Source: a virus
Length of the DNA stretch: 57,128 nt
Virus record (IMG/VR): IMGVR_UViG_3300032282_001405
Span: 1-57,128 of that record
Reading direction: 5' to 3' (one strand)
A program made the translations under genes and the position numbers. The stretch's first letter is position 1; the number at the start of each line of letters is the position of its first letter. Positions 26,618-34,792 of this stretch are shown here, piece by piece. The notes under the pieces were generated by a model, which saw only the letters and a program-made list of their open reading frames with translations, was not told where the DNA came from and made no database searches.

Positions 26618-29514
26618 AGTGGGCGCTCTTCTATATCTAGGTGATGGGCGTGTGTAGCTCCGCCAGATTTGTATACCTCTGGCAATTGTGGTCGGTTAGC
26701 TTCCAGCAATTTTTTCTCTCTCATCCAGTTATACATCCCAGCAGTCTGGTCGCTAGGCAATAAACCACTGCCTTCAGGAGAAACAAACCTGTCTTTACCC
26801 AGCGTCTGGTTCAACTTCTGTACAAGCTTTTCGCTATTCCTTTTTGGCATAGTCAAACTCATTCTGGCGGCAGGCATTAACTGCACCAGTGACTTCTTCA
26901 CCCCTTTGCCAGCTAGCGCACGGGAGCGGTGACGCCCCTCATGGCCTTCAATGCTTGGTAAGTACTCAGGATCACGGTGGCCAAGCTCCAAGAAAGGCAC
27001 CTCATCAAAGCCGCCTTTGAGTTGTGCAAGATGGTTCAGGTAAGCATTAAACGGCAAAACCTCATCAGTCCTAGTTCTACGATCTGAATCTCTTCTAGTA
27101 ATGTCTGCGCGCATGCGTTCTGCAAACTTTTCAAAGTCTGCTGGGTTCATGGACATCAGACCAGAATTATGTCTCTCAAATGTGTGTTGCAAGGCTTCTG
27201 GGGTGTACATGTTCTCAAGGCCGGGTATCTCGTCTGCCGCACGTTGTACGCGCTTAGAGGCATGCTCACCACGCTTTTGACGTATGTAATCTTCTATTTC
27301 TTTTATAGAAGCTATGCGAGAGCCGCCTTTGGCCATGTAATTGACATGCTCTTCAGCCTTCCACTCGTCAGGGGCTACTACACCACCACTAGCAAAGCCA
27401 TAGTCTTTAGCCTTAAATGGCCTAGTACGTGGTAAGTCTGCCGCGCCAGCCGCTTTGTTGATAGCCTTGACCTCTTTGTCTTGCAGTACGCGGTTGACTT
27501 TCATAGCTCCACCAATCAGCCAGTTGCCTGTCATGTTGGAGTTAGTCTTGTACCTGTAGTGTCCACCCTTGGGGATCTGGTCAGTGATGTGTGCATTGCG
27601 TGCTATCAGCTTGCCTTTGGGGTTCATGCCACGCTCATTGGCCACAGACTGCCAGTCCACATCATGGGGCATCTCTACTTCAGCCCATACATGGTTAGCT
27701 GGGCGTACATCAGGTGCCGTGAGGTTAGGGTCTGACTTCTCGCCAATATGGGTAGCGACGGGTAGGTCACCTGCGTGCCAGCCGGGTCTGTAGGCCAACG
27801 GGCCAATCTTGCTCTTCACCTTGTCACCAGCCATCTCACCCTCTTTGGCATCCACCCACTTGTTCATCTCTACAGGCTCATTAGCGTTGACGAATAGGGG
27901 AAACAGCTTGCCGGGGTGCTTTGGGTGCACTCTGAACAGCTTGTACGCCTTCACGGTGTTCTTGGGTACGCCTCCACCTTTGGCTTCATGTATCACCTTG
28001 CGCGACAAGATGCCATGGCCTACATCACGCTCTTCGTCATACCTTACAGGCTCTGATAGTGGGTACATATGTTTAGTCGGGGTTTTGATATCAAACGTCG
28101 AGCCCTCTGGCACCAAGTGATGCGGCTCCATGTTACGGAACTGCTTCTTGTTTGCCACGATAGGCTCACCGATAGTCACCTCGCCAATTGCTTTGGCTTT
28201 GCCTGCACCAGTTCGCACAATCGCTACACGCTTACCAACGTAAGGGCGCAGGGTGTCGCTGTTGCGTGACTCTATGGTCTTGTGGCCATCCACTATCAGG
28301 TCAGCGTAGTTCAGGTTGTGCTTACGGTCGGACGCCACGTTGACGCCCATCACTGATCCGCCCTTGGCTTTCTTTTCTTCTTCAGGGTGATAGCCCCATT
28401 CATGTATTGAGTCTGCGTTTGTCCATACATGCTTAGCAGGTACGCGCATGGAGGCGATCTTGTAGTCACCGTTCAATACGCTTTCACCATGGGCTTTTGC
28501 ATATTCTTTGTTGATTGCAACCCAGTCACCCTTGCGGATCATATGCTTGAGGGGCGCTTCTTTTTTCAGCGCCTCCTTGTACACACTGGTAGGTACAGCA
28601 CGGTGAATGGAAACCATTTCGTTTGGTTTGTTTTTGACTCGCGTTACCTTGCTGTATGCATCATTGTCAAAGTCCCATCCTTCATTGGCGTAGTACCTGC
28701 GTCCGTTGTTGCCGTAAAAGTCGGCAGGGTACATGCCATTGCTGGATACATCATGCAGTGGTGCGCCGTAATGGGGGCCGGGCGCTGTATGTGAGCCACG
28801 ATAGTCTTCGTCGCTTCCGCCTTCTGCCATATGCATCCGCTTAGGTTTGGCTTTGTTCATCAACTCTAGGCGCATCCTGTCCATGTCTATCACGCCACCC
28901 TTGGCTTTGGGTTGCATTAGAAGTTCCGTCCAATCGCGCTCAAGGCTCTTAGGCACTTCAATTGGATTGTCTGGGTTAGGGAATGAGTTTGGTTCCAAGC
29001 GGCGGCTAAACTTTGACAAGTCATACTCAACTGGCAATTGCCTTAGTCCAATCTTGTTTCTTAGCTCCATCTCTTTCATGCGCTTGTACTCTTCTACCTT
29101 GCCTTTGACGTCAGCATCATCTAAATCATTTGCGTTCTTTTTATAAAAGTTTGCAACTGGTAAAAACACACCTTTTTTAAACGCTTCTCTAGCAAGCCCT
29201 CGCATAGGTAACATAGCATCAAGTCCGTTGTTCAATCCTTCTCTAACATTTGGCGCCACGTATTTTCTAAACCGTTCATCCATGGTAAGCGACGGCTCTT
29301 GAAACAAGGCATCTATCTCAGGATCCGATTGCTTGGCCTTTATCTGCCCACCATTAGCCCTTGGGTATACGCGCTTGAATGCGTTGCTCTGTTGCCATGC
29401 CAATGTATTAGCGTCCTTGGGTGCCTGCTGTGCCGCCTTCTGTGCTAGCTCTTCACGTAGTTGCCTGAGCTTCTCAAGGATTTCTGGCGATGGTGGTGAG
29501 GGTGTATCTGCCAC
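26614..29514 (-). CDS. Polyvalent protein: ART-like, ASCH-like and ParB-like segments
   Basis: A 966-aa protein starting at GTG 29514 (AAGGA 6 nt upstream). Residues 298-376 resemble an ADP-ribosyltransferase-like domain: VSIHRAVPTSV, GDWVAINKEYAKAHG and SIHEWGYHP. Residues about 395-465 look like an ASCH/PUA-like fold: GHKTIESRNSD, GKRVAIVRTGAG and KAIGEVTIGEP. Residues 522-682 (KLFPLFVNANEP, LAYRPGWHAGDLPVATHIG, HYRYKTNSNM) match another domain typical of polyvalent proteins. Residues 838-871 (EVPFLELGHRD, EGHEGRHRSRALAGKG) recall ParB-like nucleases. AKGG-type spacers separate the modules. Such proteins are thought to be injected to modify host targets or protect phage DNA. Confidence 0.78.
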   Translation of the reverse strand: MADTPSPPSPEILEKLRQLREELAQKAAQQAPKDANTLAWQQSNAFKRVYPRANGGQIKAKQSDPEIDALFQEPSLTMDERFRKYVAPNVREGLNNGLDAMLPMRGLAREAFKKGVFLPVANFYKKNANDLDDADVKGKVEEYKRMKEMELRNKIGLRQLPVEYDLSKFSRRLEPNSFPNPDNPIEVPKSLERDWTELLMQPKAKGGVIDMDRMRLELMNKAKPKRMHMAEGGSDEDYRGSHTAPGPHYGAPLHDVSSNGMYPADFYGNNGRRYYANEGWDFDNDAYSKVTRVKNKPNEMVSIHRAVPTSVYKEALKKEAPLKHMIRKGDWVAINKEYAKAHGESVLNGDYKIASMRVPAKHVWTNADSIHEWGYHPEEEKKAKGGSVMGVNVASDRKHNLNYADLIVDGHKTIESRNSDTLRPYVGKRVAIVRTGAGKAKAIGEVTIGEPIVANKKQFRNMEPHHLVPEGSTFDIKTPTKHMYPLSEPVRYDEERDVGHGILSRKVIHEAKGGGVPKNTVKAYKLFRVHPKHPGKLFPLFVNANEPVEMNKWVDAKEGEMAGDKVKSKIGPLAYRPGWHAGDLPVATHIGEKSDPNLTAPDVRPANHVWAEVEMPHDVDWQSVANERGMNPKGKLIARNAHITDQIPKGGHYRYKTNSNMTGNWLIGGAMKVNRVLQDKEVKAINKAAGAADLPRTRPFKAKDYGFASGGVVAPDEWKAEEHVNYMAKGGSRIASIKEIEDYIRQKRGEHASKRVQRAADEIPGLENMYTPEALQHTFERHNSGLMSMNPADFEKFAERMRADITRRDSDRRTRTDEVLPFNAYLNHLAQLKGGFDEVPFLELGHRDPEYLPSIEGHEGRHRSRALAGKGVKKSLVQLMPAARMSLTMPKRNSEKLVQKLNQTLGKDRFVSPEGSGLLPSDQTAGMYNWMREKKLLEANRPQLPEVYKSGGATHAHHLDIEERPL

Positions 29515-29588
29515 GGCTATTCCTTCATTGTGGGATGCACTGATTATGCCTTTGGTGCAGTCTTGAGTCCATACTCAGTAGGGATTCC

Positions 29589-29613
29589 TAATTCCGCACC
29601 GGGTGCGGGATTA
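29589..29613. repeat. 25-bp palindrome, copy 1 (over the terL stop codon)
   Basis: Perfect 7-bp arms CCGCACC and GGTGCGG flank a central G, and TAAT and ATTA form a second pair of arms 1 bp further out. The same 25-bp structure recurs at 42482-42506 with only two differing bases. It includes the terL stop codon and the gap ahead of it. A protein-binding site or a terminator-like hairpin are both possible; there is no U-run. Confidence 0.85.
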
Positions 29614-31041
29614 CAGCGCATATGGGTTGCCTTTGCTCTTCTTATTGTGTTCATCAGCGTCAAAGATGTCATCATCGTCGTAGTCATCACGCGGCGGGAT
29701 GTCGATCGATATCCATCCAGCGTCCCTCATGTACCGCAAGCCCTGCGATATACAGTCTACAAACTCATCATGGACCGTCTCAGGGAAGGAGCAGATCTGG
29801 CTGACCATGCCCTCAGCCCAATCCCTTACGTAGCCCTTGCGTTGGCTGTGCTCTGGTACCCATACACGGCCAGCTTTGATGATGTTGGCCACGATGGATA
29901 GGCGTTGTGTCTTGTCAGCACGGCCGGGGTTATACGGCATCACGGGCAGGTGGGCACGTTGCAAGTCTTGTATAAGACTTATGCCGGCGCTCTTGTCTTC
30001 CACCAGCAGTAGGTCAACGCGCTTCTTCTCGCGGCCCTCGCCATAGAACACCTCAAACTCCTCAATCACCTTGGGGCGCAGGTCAGGGTACTGTAGGTGC
30101 TCCTGCCAGCAGTCCAACACCAACACGCACATGCCACCATCCAATGGCTTGAATGCACCCAGTGTGATGCATCCTGTGGGGTCGTTGATGGTCTTGTCGC
30201 TGGTTGCGCAGTCGTAAGACTGGATGATGTACTCCAGCTTGGGGAAGGGCTTGCCATCTGGCCACAGTCTGAACCAATCACGCTTGACGATGCCGCCCTC
30301 CTCTGGGTCGATGATCTCAGCATGGATCTCCTGCCGGCCTAGGTTGGTGCCCTCGTACTGGAGGATCTGCTTCTGGAACGACGGCGCTAGGTTCTTGATG
30401 TTGCTGTACGTGCTGGCGCGTGTGATCACCACGTCGTCACCCTCACGGCCTATCAGGTCGAGCACCACGTCCTTTGGCTTAGGCGTGGTCGAGCATATGA
30501 GCTTGGTGCGCTTACCCAGTCGGATACCGAACTGGATCATGTCCCACGACTCTTGCAGGTAATCCCAAGCCGCAAGCTCGTCTAGCCACCCACCGTGGAA
30601 CTGTGGACCGCGGAAGCGCTCTGGCTCCGACGCTGGTATGCCCTTGATGAACGATCCATTGATGAGCCTGATCTCATGCAGTGCCTTGTTGTAGTCGGCT
30701 ATCAGTTCTTTTGGTATGACGTTTAGCAGGCCAGAGTCGCCCTCGAAGCAGGTGCCCTTCACGTCGCCGCTGGTAGGGGCTGATACCAGCCATCTGGTAT
30801 TAGGTTGCTCCCACGCCCACCACGCTAGCGTCTCAGCCGCCGCTCTAGTCTTACCAGCACCGCGGCCAGCTAGCATCAGCCATATGCTCCACCAATCGCC
30901 TGCTGGCTCTATCTGGTGCTTGTGTGCCTGTGAGCTTAGCCAAGTCAACTGCCAATTGATGACTATCTGCTGTAGGACGGGGCTGTTAGCAAACTCCTCA
31001 TTGATCTTAGGATCAGAGAGGATGTCGTCTAGCGCACTCAT
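29611..31041 (-). CDS. terL: Terminase large subunit
   Basis: A 476-aa packaging motor that hydrolyses ATP to pump DNA through the portal and cuts concatemers. The ATPase has a Walker A (LAGRGAGKTR, residues 57-66), a Walker B (GGWLDELAAW, 150-159) and a coupling motif (ICSTTP, 182-187). The RNase H-like nuclease has acidic residues in SYDCATS (D277), LLLVEDKSAG (E348/D349) and HDEFVD (D429). The C-terminus is acidic (DDYDDDDIFD). It overlaps terS by 4 nt, the usual arrangement. Confidence 0.95.
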   Translation of the reverse strand: MSALDDILSDPKINEEFANSPVLQQIVINWQLTWLSSQAHKHQIEPAGDWWSIWLMLAGRGAGKTRAAAETLAWWAWEQPNTRWLVSAPTSGDVKGTCFEGDSGLLNVIPKELIADYNKALHEIRLINGSFIKGIPASEPERFRGPQFHGGWLDELAAWDYLQESWDMIQFGIRLGKRTKLICSTTPKPKDVVLDLIGREGDDVVITRASTYSNIKNLAPSFQKQILQYEGTNLGRQEIHAEIIDPEEGGIVKRDWFRLWPDGKPFPKLEYIIQSYDCATSDKTINDPTGCITLGAFKPLDGGMCVLVLDCWQEHLQYPDLRPKVIEEFEVFYGEGREKKRVDLLLVEDKSAGISLIQDLQRAHLPVMPYNPGRADKTQRLSIVANIIKAGRVWVPEHSQRKGYVRDWAEGMVSQICSFPETVHDEFVDCISQGLRYMRDAGWISIDIPPRDDYDDDDIFDADEHNKKSKGNPYAL

Positions 31042-31406
31042 TCTGCTTGGCGCTGTAGCTTGATGCTCTTGAGTAACTCACCAAACACGGTGACGTTGTT
31101 CTCAATCACCAGCGGCTTGTCATCATCCCCACTAATCTCCATGCGCGCCAGCTTGGGTACGTGGTACTCCACCACCGACTGGAACATGTCAAACGCCTTA
31201 GCTGGGTTTGGCGGCACGATGTATTTCTCTACTGCATCATCACCATCCATCTCCACCACCTTCACACCGTTGGCAACCTGATCAAGCCACTCAGTGAGCC
31301 TGTGAGCGTTTCCATCAACAAATGAGGCTATGGCCTGCCTAGCGTCCGCAGTGACCTTGTTAGGGCTTCCTGATGGCCTTCCTGCACCCTTCTTAGGTGA
31401 GTTCAT
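31038..31406 (-). CDS. terS: Terminase small subunit
   Basis: A 122-aa DNA-recognition subunit of the terminase. The basic N-terminus GAGRPSGSPNKVTADARQAI is the usual opening of TerS-like proteins of this type, followed by a helical domain (LTEWLDQVANG, NPAKAFDMFQSVVEYHVPKL) that would oligomerise. The stop overlaps the terL start (ATGA). Assignment rests on this opening, the size and the position. Confidence 0.85.
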   Translation of the reverse strand: MNSPKKGAGRPSGSPNKVTADARQAIASFVDGNAHRLTEWLDQVANGVKVVEMDGDDAVEKYIVPPNPAKAFDMFQSVVEYHVPKLARMEISGDDDKPLVIENNVTVFGELLKSIKLQRQAE

Positions 31407-31471
31407 ATCTCACCCCCAATATTTCCTAATTGTTTATTTAACAAATTAGCTATTTTGTTTTCACCGCTCAT
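31403..31471 (-). CDS. Possible 22-aa leader peptide ahead of terS
   Basis: A short frame MSGENKIANLLNKQLGNIGG (22 aa in all) starts at 31471 behind AAGGAC and ends in a TGA overlapping the terS ATG. The coupling and the ribosome-binding site suggest it is translated, perhaps only to load ribosomes onto terS. No family is recognisable at this length. Confidence 0.4.
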   Translation of the reverse strand: MSGENKIANLLNKQLGNIGGEI

Positions 31472-31503
31472 ACTTCAGTCCTTTCGCGCATACTTTCAGC
31501 GCA

Positions 31504-31689
31504 TTACAGGTCTGAGTTTAACAATAACTTAATGAGCCTGTCTAGCTTATCGTCTACTAGGGTAGTTGTCTTCTCTTCATCGTCCATGATGAGTGCCCAC
31601 TTCTTGAGGTCTTTATTCCAGTACAGGGCACATCTGTCATAGCCCATCATTAGGCTTTGTAGCTGTGTGAACTTATCTAGGTTACTCAA
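31504..31689 (-). CDS. Small protein of unknown function (61 aa)
   Basis: A 61-aa protein (MSNLDKFTQLQSLMMGYDRC) with a short aromatic segment (ALYWNKDLKKWALIMDD) and an acidic helical end. Its start overlaps the preceding gene by 8 nt. It is the last of the small early genes before the packaging module. Not recognised. Confidence 0.6.
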   Translation of the reverse strand: MSNLDKFTQLQSLMMGYDRCALYWNKDLKKWALIMDDEEKTTTLVDDKLDRLIKLLLNSDL

Positions 31690-31900
31690 CGCTCATCCCC
31701 ATTACTCTTTGCTCCATTAGCTTATGGGTACGTTTGAGTTGTTTGTTCTCTTCTTTGAGGCGCGCGATTTCTGATGTCATGTGTGCCATTCTGCTGGAGG
31801 CTTGGTCTATCCAGTTCTTTACCTCCATGGGCATGGCAAACTGAGGCTCTACCTTTTTTGCTGGTGTTTTCTTTGCCGCGGGTTTTTTAGCTGTTGTCAT
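31682..31900 (-). CDS. Small Lys/Ala/Pro-rich coiled-coil protein (72 aa)
   Basis: The N-terminus MTTAKKPAAKKTPAKKVEPQ resembles histone H1/HU-tail repeats that bind DNA non-specifically. Residues about 25-65 form a heptad coiled coil (IARLKEENKQLKRTHKLMEQ). It overlaps both neighbours. A DNA-binding or oligomerising accessory protein is plausible; function unknown. Confidence 0.65.
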   Translation of the reverse strand: MTTAKKPAAKKTPAKKVEPQFAMPMEVKNWIDQASSRMAHMTSEIARLKEENKQLKRTHKLMEQRVMGMSVE

Positions 31901-32139
31901 GTGTTGAGTTCCTTTAATTTGGTTTGAATGGCTTTGGCAAATTCAATCAGGTCATAGCCAAGTGTGTTTGGCACTATGTCTTGAAACTTCAAAATTTCCT
32001 CATCCGTCAGCCCTACCCATGTGCGTGGCATTGCTTGATAAAGTAAGTCACGGAAAAAATCTATTGGCAACGACACTTCTTCTGCGCCCTCAGACCTCTG
32101 TAAGTGGGACATCAAAATTTCTTTTGGTACTAAGTTCAT
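31897..32139 (-). CDS. Small protein of unknown function (80 aa)
   Basis: An 80-aa mixed helical protein (MNLVPKEILMSHLQRSEGAE) with WVGLTDEEILKF, a typical helix-capping segment of small phage early proteins, and IEFAKAIQTKLKELN at the end. It overlaps its neighbours by 4 nt on both sides, showing translational coupling. Not recognised. Confidence 0.65.
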   Translation of the reverse strand: MNLVPKEILMSHLQRSEGAEEVSLPIDFFRDLLYQAMPRTWVGLTDEEILKFQDIVPNTLGYDLIEFAKAIQTKLKELNT

Positions 32140-32237
32140 AGTGGCGCCTCTGGTAGTTTGTTGCGTTGCTGTTGCTCATACTCGCGGATCTGCTTAGGCG
32201 TCCACGGTACCAATGGGTGTGTTGGGAATGGCCACAT
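32136..32237 (-). CDS. Very small Pro-rich phage protein (33 aa)
   Basis: A 33-aa frame MWPFPTHPLVPWTPKQIREY ending QQQRNKLPEAPL. Its start shares a base with the upstream stop (TAATG) and its stop overlaps the next start (ATGA). Short MWPFP-type proteins recur in small-gene clusters of proteobacterial phages. The coupling at both ends makes this a real gene. Function unknown. Confidence 0.65.
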   Translation of the reverse strand: MWPFPTHPLVPWTPKQIREYEQQQRNKLPEAPL

Positions 32238-32437
32238 TATTCAGCCTCCAAGTGGTTCACTACGCGGATCAATGCCGCGATCATATCTTTGGCTTGTGAT
32301 TTACTCAGAACGATGCGTGTGCCGCCAGCGCTTGAACTTACGCTCAACCATACACCATCATCGTCAAATACATCAACGAATACATGGCTGTTGTAATTGC
32401 GGCCTTTGATCTGTGTTTGATAGTCTTCTTTTGTCAT
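32237..32437 (-). CDS. Small protein of unknown function (66 aa)
   Basis: A 66-aa protein with a beta-rich N-terminal half (NSHVFVDVFDDDGVWLSVSS, GGTRIVLSKSQA) and a C-terminal helix (AKDMIAALIRVVNHLEAE). The pattern resembles small phage proteins that fold as a beta sheet plus helix, but no name can be given. It has a GGAG sequence upstream of its ATG. Confidence 0.65.
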   Translation of the reverse strand: MTKEDYQTQIKGRNYNSHVFVDVFDDDGVWLSVSSSAGGTRIVLSKSQAKDMIAALIRVVNHLEAE

Positions 32438-32467
32438 AGTGTGCTCCGTTAATTAAAAGTTAATGAT

Positions 32468-32482
32468 GGGGGCTGAGCCCCC
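32468..32482 (-). terminator. GC-rich hairpin after the 208-aa gene
   Basis: GGGGGC and GCCCCC pair over a 3-nt loop a few bases after the stop codon of the gene upstream. No U-run follows directly (ATCATTAACTTTTAATT), so it is either a leaky terminator or a 3'-end stabilising hairpin. It closely resembles the hairpin at 13383. Confidence 0.5.
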
Positions 32483-32487
32483 TGTTG

Positions 32488-33114
32488 TTATGCGTTCTCT
32501 AGTTTGCGCCAAGCTTGTGTGCCGATCCATCCGTTAAGACGGGCGCCGTTCTTGTCTAGCGCGTAGTACACACGGCCACCTTCTACGCGTGTGCACTCGT
32601 ATGTGTAGCTCTTGTTCTGGGATATCTTCTTGTCGCCGCGGTAGATAGGTGTTGGTGGCTCTTTCTTCTCCACCTCGATCAATGGTGTGCCGTGGTACTT
32701 GTCGGCCACTTCTACCAGCATGTCAGCAAACTGGGCGCCCATGCTAGCTTTGAATGTCATCTCGTGAATGACTTTTCTAATGGTTATGCGTTGCTGGTAC
32801 TCGTCGCCATCAGCAAATGGGATTAGGTCAGGATTTCGCTCTGTACCGCGGTTAATGAACTCTGGCTTAGCCGTGCCTGCTTCGAGCTTGTTCTTTTTCT
32901 CTAGCAGTTCAGCGACGTCAGCGCGAACCTTGGCCACGATGCCGTCTGTGCGTGTGCGGCTCTTTTGCATAGGCTCACTAGACTCGCCAGAGCAGGCGCC
33001 TTGGAACCAACCGTGCTCGACTGTGTAACCGTGCTTGGCCATCCATCTGCCTACTACGGCCTGTTGGCGGCCACAGCATTGGCAGTTACCGCGGAGTTGT
33101 GTTGATGATTGCAT
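32488..33114 (-). CDS. Zinc-ribbon-like early protein (208 aa)
   Basis: The N-terminus (LRGNCQCCGRQQAVVGRWMA) has a Cys pair and a further Cys and His typical of a small zinc-binding motif. The middle is a helical charged region and the C-terminus (SYTYECTRVEGGRVYYALDK, GWIGTQAWRKLE) is beta-rich. It is the first gene downstream of its own promoter-hairpin cassette at 33134-33182. Function unknown; nucleic acid binding is likely only by analogy. Confidence 0.6.
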   Translation of the reverse strand: MQSSTQLRGNCQCCGRQQAVVGRWMAKHGYTVEHGWFQGACSGESSEPMQKSRTRTDGIVAKVRADVAELLEKKNKLEAGTAKPEFINRGTERNPDLIPFADGDEYQQRITIRKVIHEMTFKASMGAQFADMLVEVADKYHGTPLIEVEKKEPPTPIYRGDKKISQNKSYTYECTRVEGGRVYYALDKNGARLNGWIGTQAWRKLENA

Positions 33115-33133
33115 TTTGATTTCCTTTCTAAAC

Positions 33134-33182
33134 CTGCGACGTTGCAGTAATGACAGTATAACAGAAAATTAGAGTGTTGCAA
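33134..33182 (-). promoter_or_regulatory. Promoter plus 5' hairpin cassette (gene at 33114)
   Basis: Read on the minus strand: TTGCAA (-35), 16-nt spacer, TATACT (-10, 33155-33160) with an upstream TG (extended -10), then 7 nt later the stem-loop CTGCAACGTCGCAG (33134-33147), then GTTTAGAAAGGA as spacer and Shine-Dalgarno. Five further sites in this genome have the same promoter-hairpin layout. Confidence 0.8.
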
Positions 33183-33762
33183 GCTTTGGACGTTGGATAA
33201 CGGTTTGCTTGACGCCGTTACGTACACCGTGCTCTTTTACGGTAGCTGTGATGGTGGCAGTCTCGCCCTTCTCAGGGAAGCCTTTGGCGTTGCCTTTGTA
33301 GATGATGGTGTTGTTGTCTGCGTCTTCGCAGATGTTGATGTACACGGTGCCAAAGCTACCGTCTAGCTCGACGATGTGCACAACCTTGAGGGTAATGGTG
33401 ATCTTCTCGCCTACGGTGCCCACAAAGGCGCGTGTAGCGTCGATAGCGGCCTTCTTGTCAGCCCACTCTGCCTTGCGTGCGGCACGGGCGTCTATGCCCT
33501 TCAGGATGGCTTCGGATTGCTTTTCTGTGAGCTTGCCATACTTGTCATAGGCTTCTGCCATAGAGCCAATAAAGCCTTCTACGTAGCCAGAGATGTTGCC
33601 GTATGCATTGTGCATGCGGCCTGCGTTTAATGCCTCATCAATTTCTGATGCGCGTGGAGTCTTGGCGTACCAAGTCTTGTTTGCATTGGCAATGATGTTG
33701 CGTTTAACAGCATTCTCATATGCCACTGGGTTTTCGATGATTGGGGAAAAGTTTCTTGCCAT
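33169..33762 (-). CDS. Early protein with OB-fold-like C-terminus (197 aa)
   Basis: Residues 1-110 are helical and Ala-rich. Residues about 115-195 (VGEKITITLKVVHIVELDGS, GTVYINICEDADNNTIIYKG, KGETATITATVKEHG) show the strand pattern of an OB-like nucleic-acid-binding fold, ending in TVIQRPKLATL. It lies next to other replication-era genes and has its own promoter-hairpin cassette at 33778-33805. A DNA- or RNA-binding role is plausible but inferred from pattern only. Confidence 0.65.
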   Translation of the reverse strand: MARNFSPIIENPVAYENAVKRNIIANANKTWYAKTPRASEIDEALNAGRMHNAYGNISGYVEGFIGSMAEAYDKYGKLTEKQSEAILKGIDARAARKAEWADKKAAIDATRAFVGTVGEKITITLKVVHIVELDGSFGTVYINICEDADNNTIIYKGNAKGFPEKGETATITATVKEHGVRNGVKQTVIQRPKLATL

Positions 33763-33777
33763 TTGATTCTCCTAAAC

Positions 33778-33805
33778 CTGCGTCATTGCAGTGATAGGAA
33801 CTATA
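33778..33805 (-). promoter_or_regulatory. Promoter plus 5' hairpin cassette (gene at 33762)
   Basis: Minus strand: CTCTAATTTTCTG leads into an extended -10 (TG-T-TATAGT, 33800-33805); no good -35 is visible. Eight nt later comes CTGC-AATGAC-GCAG (33778-33791), then GTTTAGGAG as spacer and Shine-Dalgarno. The upstream block is almost the same as at the 33.1-kb cassette. Confidence 0.8.
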
Positions 33806-33838
33806 ACAGAAAATTAGAGTATTTACTAGGTGTTTGCC

Positions 33839-33940
33839 CTAATCGTCCTGATCTAGCATGATCATGAGCACAGCTACCAGTGCAAATATGAAAAATCCTG
33901 AACACATAAGTAGTACCACCCAAACGACTGTCTCTAGCAT
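33839..33940 (-). CDS. Tiny single-TM protein (33 aa)
   Basis: A 33-aa frame with start at 33940 behind AGGAG (7 nt). Sequence MLETVVWVVLLMCSGFFIFA is an almost continuous membrane helix, ending MLDQDD. Small early membrane proteins often alter host membrane processes or other phages' entry; the specific role is unknown. Confidence 0.65.
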   Translation of the reverse strand: MLETVVWVVLLMCSGFFIFALVAVLMIMLDQDD

Positions 33941-33949
33941 GATGTTCTC

Positions 33950-34345
33950 CTAAAGTTCTAATTCCAATTGCCTGCTCTGTACAGGGCTTTTTTGCCACCA
34001 GTGGATGCGTAATCGCATAGCTTTGACGTCGTTGACTTTCAGATAAGGGATCTTGGTCTTCTTATCGCTCTCGTCTTCATACTGGCGGCGCTCTAGTGCC
34101 GTTCTGAAGCTGGTGGGCTCCAAGCCAATCATGGATGCATATGCAGGGAACATAGACTTCGGATTGAAGAAGAAGTTCAGCGATCCAATCGCGTGGTAGT
34201 TCAGGTTGCAGTGGTTACGTAGCTCTTCGTCGGTGGGCACCATGCATAGGTCTTCTATGGCCATGGCTATTACGCCGGCAACCAAATGTGCCGCACTGCG
34301 TGTTTCCTCTTCTATGCCCTCATGCGTGCTTATAAGGTCGATCAC
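33950..34345 (-). CDS. Early protein of unknown function (131 aa)
   Basis: A 131-aa helical protein (THEGIEEETRSAAHLVAGVI, LCMVPTDEELRNHCNLNYHA). The C-terminus (VNDVKAMRLRIHWWQKSPVQ) is basic. Such HTH-like helical proteins are common in early clusters; no DNA-binding motif is clear. Its start overlaps the upstream gene's stop by 4 nt. Confidence 0.6.
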   Translation of the reverse strand: MIDLISTHEGIEEETRSAAHLVAGVIAMAIEDLCMVPTDEELRNHCNLNYHAIGSLNFFFNPKSMFPAYASMIGLEPTSFRTALERRQYEDESDKKTKIPYLKVNDVKAMRLRIHWWQKSPVQSRQLELEL

Positions 34346-34560
34346 TTGACGTACTCCCCACCCAATGCTTTTAAGCGCTCCTCAAGCCTTCTAATGCGGT
34401 TCCTGTTGTATTCCACAACGCTGGTTGCATACTCCAGAGCTTTCTCAGCTTCCATCTTGGATATGTACGCCTCACGCATCTCTTTGGAGATGATCTCTTC
34501 CAACGTCTTTGGGCGCAGGATGTCACGGATAAAGTTGATCATGATTTCTCTGCCTGTCAT
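34342..34560 (-). CDS. Small coiled-coil early protein (72 aa)
   Basis: A 72-aa helical protein with heptads over most of its length (YISKMEAEKALEYATSVVEY, RIRRLEERLKALGG). The opening MTGREIMINFIRDILRPKTL is amphipathic. Overlaps both neighbours by 4 nt. Not recognised. Confidence 0.6.
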   Translation of the reverse strand: MTGREIMINFIRDILRPKTLEEIISKEMREAYISKMEAEKALEYATSVVEYNRNRIRRLEERLKALGGEYVK

Positions 34561-34790
34561 ATGTTCTTCTCCAACTTAGACAGTCGGTCACCCAACTCTC
34601 GTATCAGCACACGGGCTAGGGCTAGTTCTTCCATCAAGTGAAAATAATTAGGCATAGCGACACGCGTTTCATACACAGCAGGCTTGCTAATCTTTTCTTC
34701 CCGTGTAGTCTTACGCATAGCCCTGATGTACTCTTGCTTAATGCGAGATTCCATCTCTACACGGTTGAATTCTTCGTCTTCTGCGTCCAT
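34557..34790 (-). CDS. Small charged helical early protein (77 aa)
   Basis: A 77-aa protein, strongly charged at the N-terminus (MDAEDEEFNRVEMESRIKQE) with a helical C-terminal half (LMEELALARVLIRELGDRLS). It resembles its neighbour in style (two-helix, coiled coil). Coupled by overlap to the gene downstream. Function unknown. Confidence 0.6.
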   Translation of the reverse strand: MDAEDEEFNRVEMESRIKQEYIRAMRKTTREEKISKPAVYETRVAMPNYFHLMEELALARVLIRELGDRLSKLEKNI

Positions 34791-34792
34791 GG

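Noticed and set aside
29589-29613. Intrinsic terminator for terL or its upstream gene
   Set aside because: Strong palindrome but no U-run on either strand, and a second copy lies within a coding gene.
33801-33998. 65-aa minus-strand frame
   Set aside because: Runs across a promoter-hairpin cassette; the 33-aa TM frame in another phase has a good ribosome site and stays within the gap.
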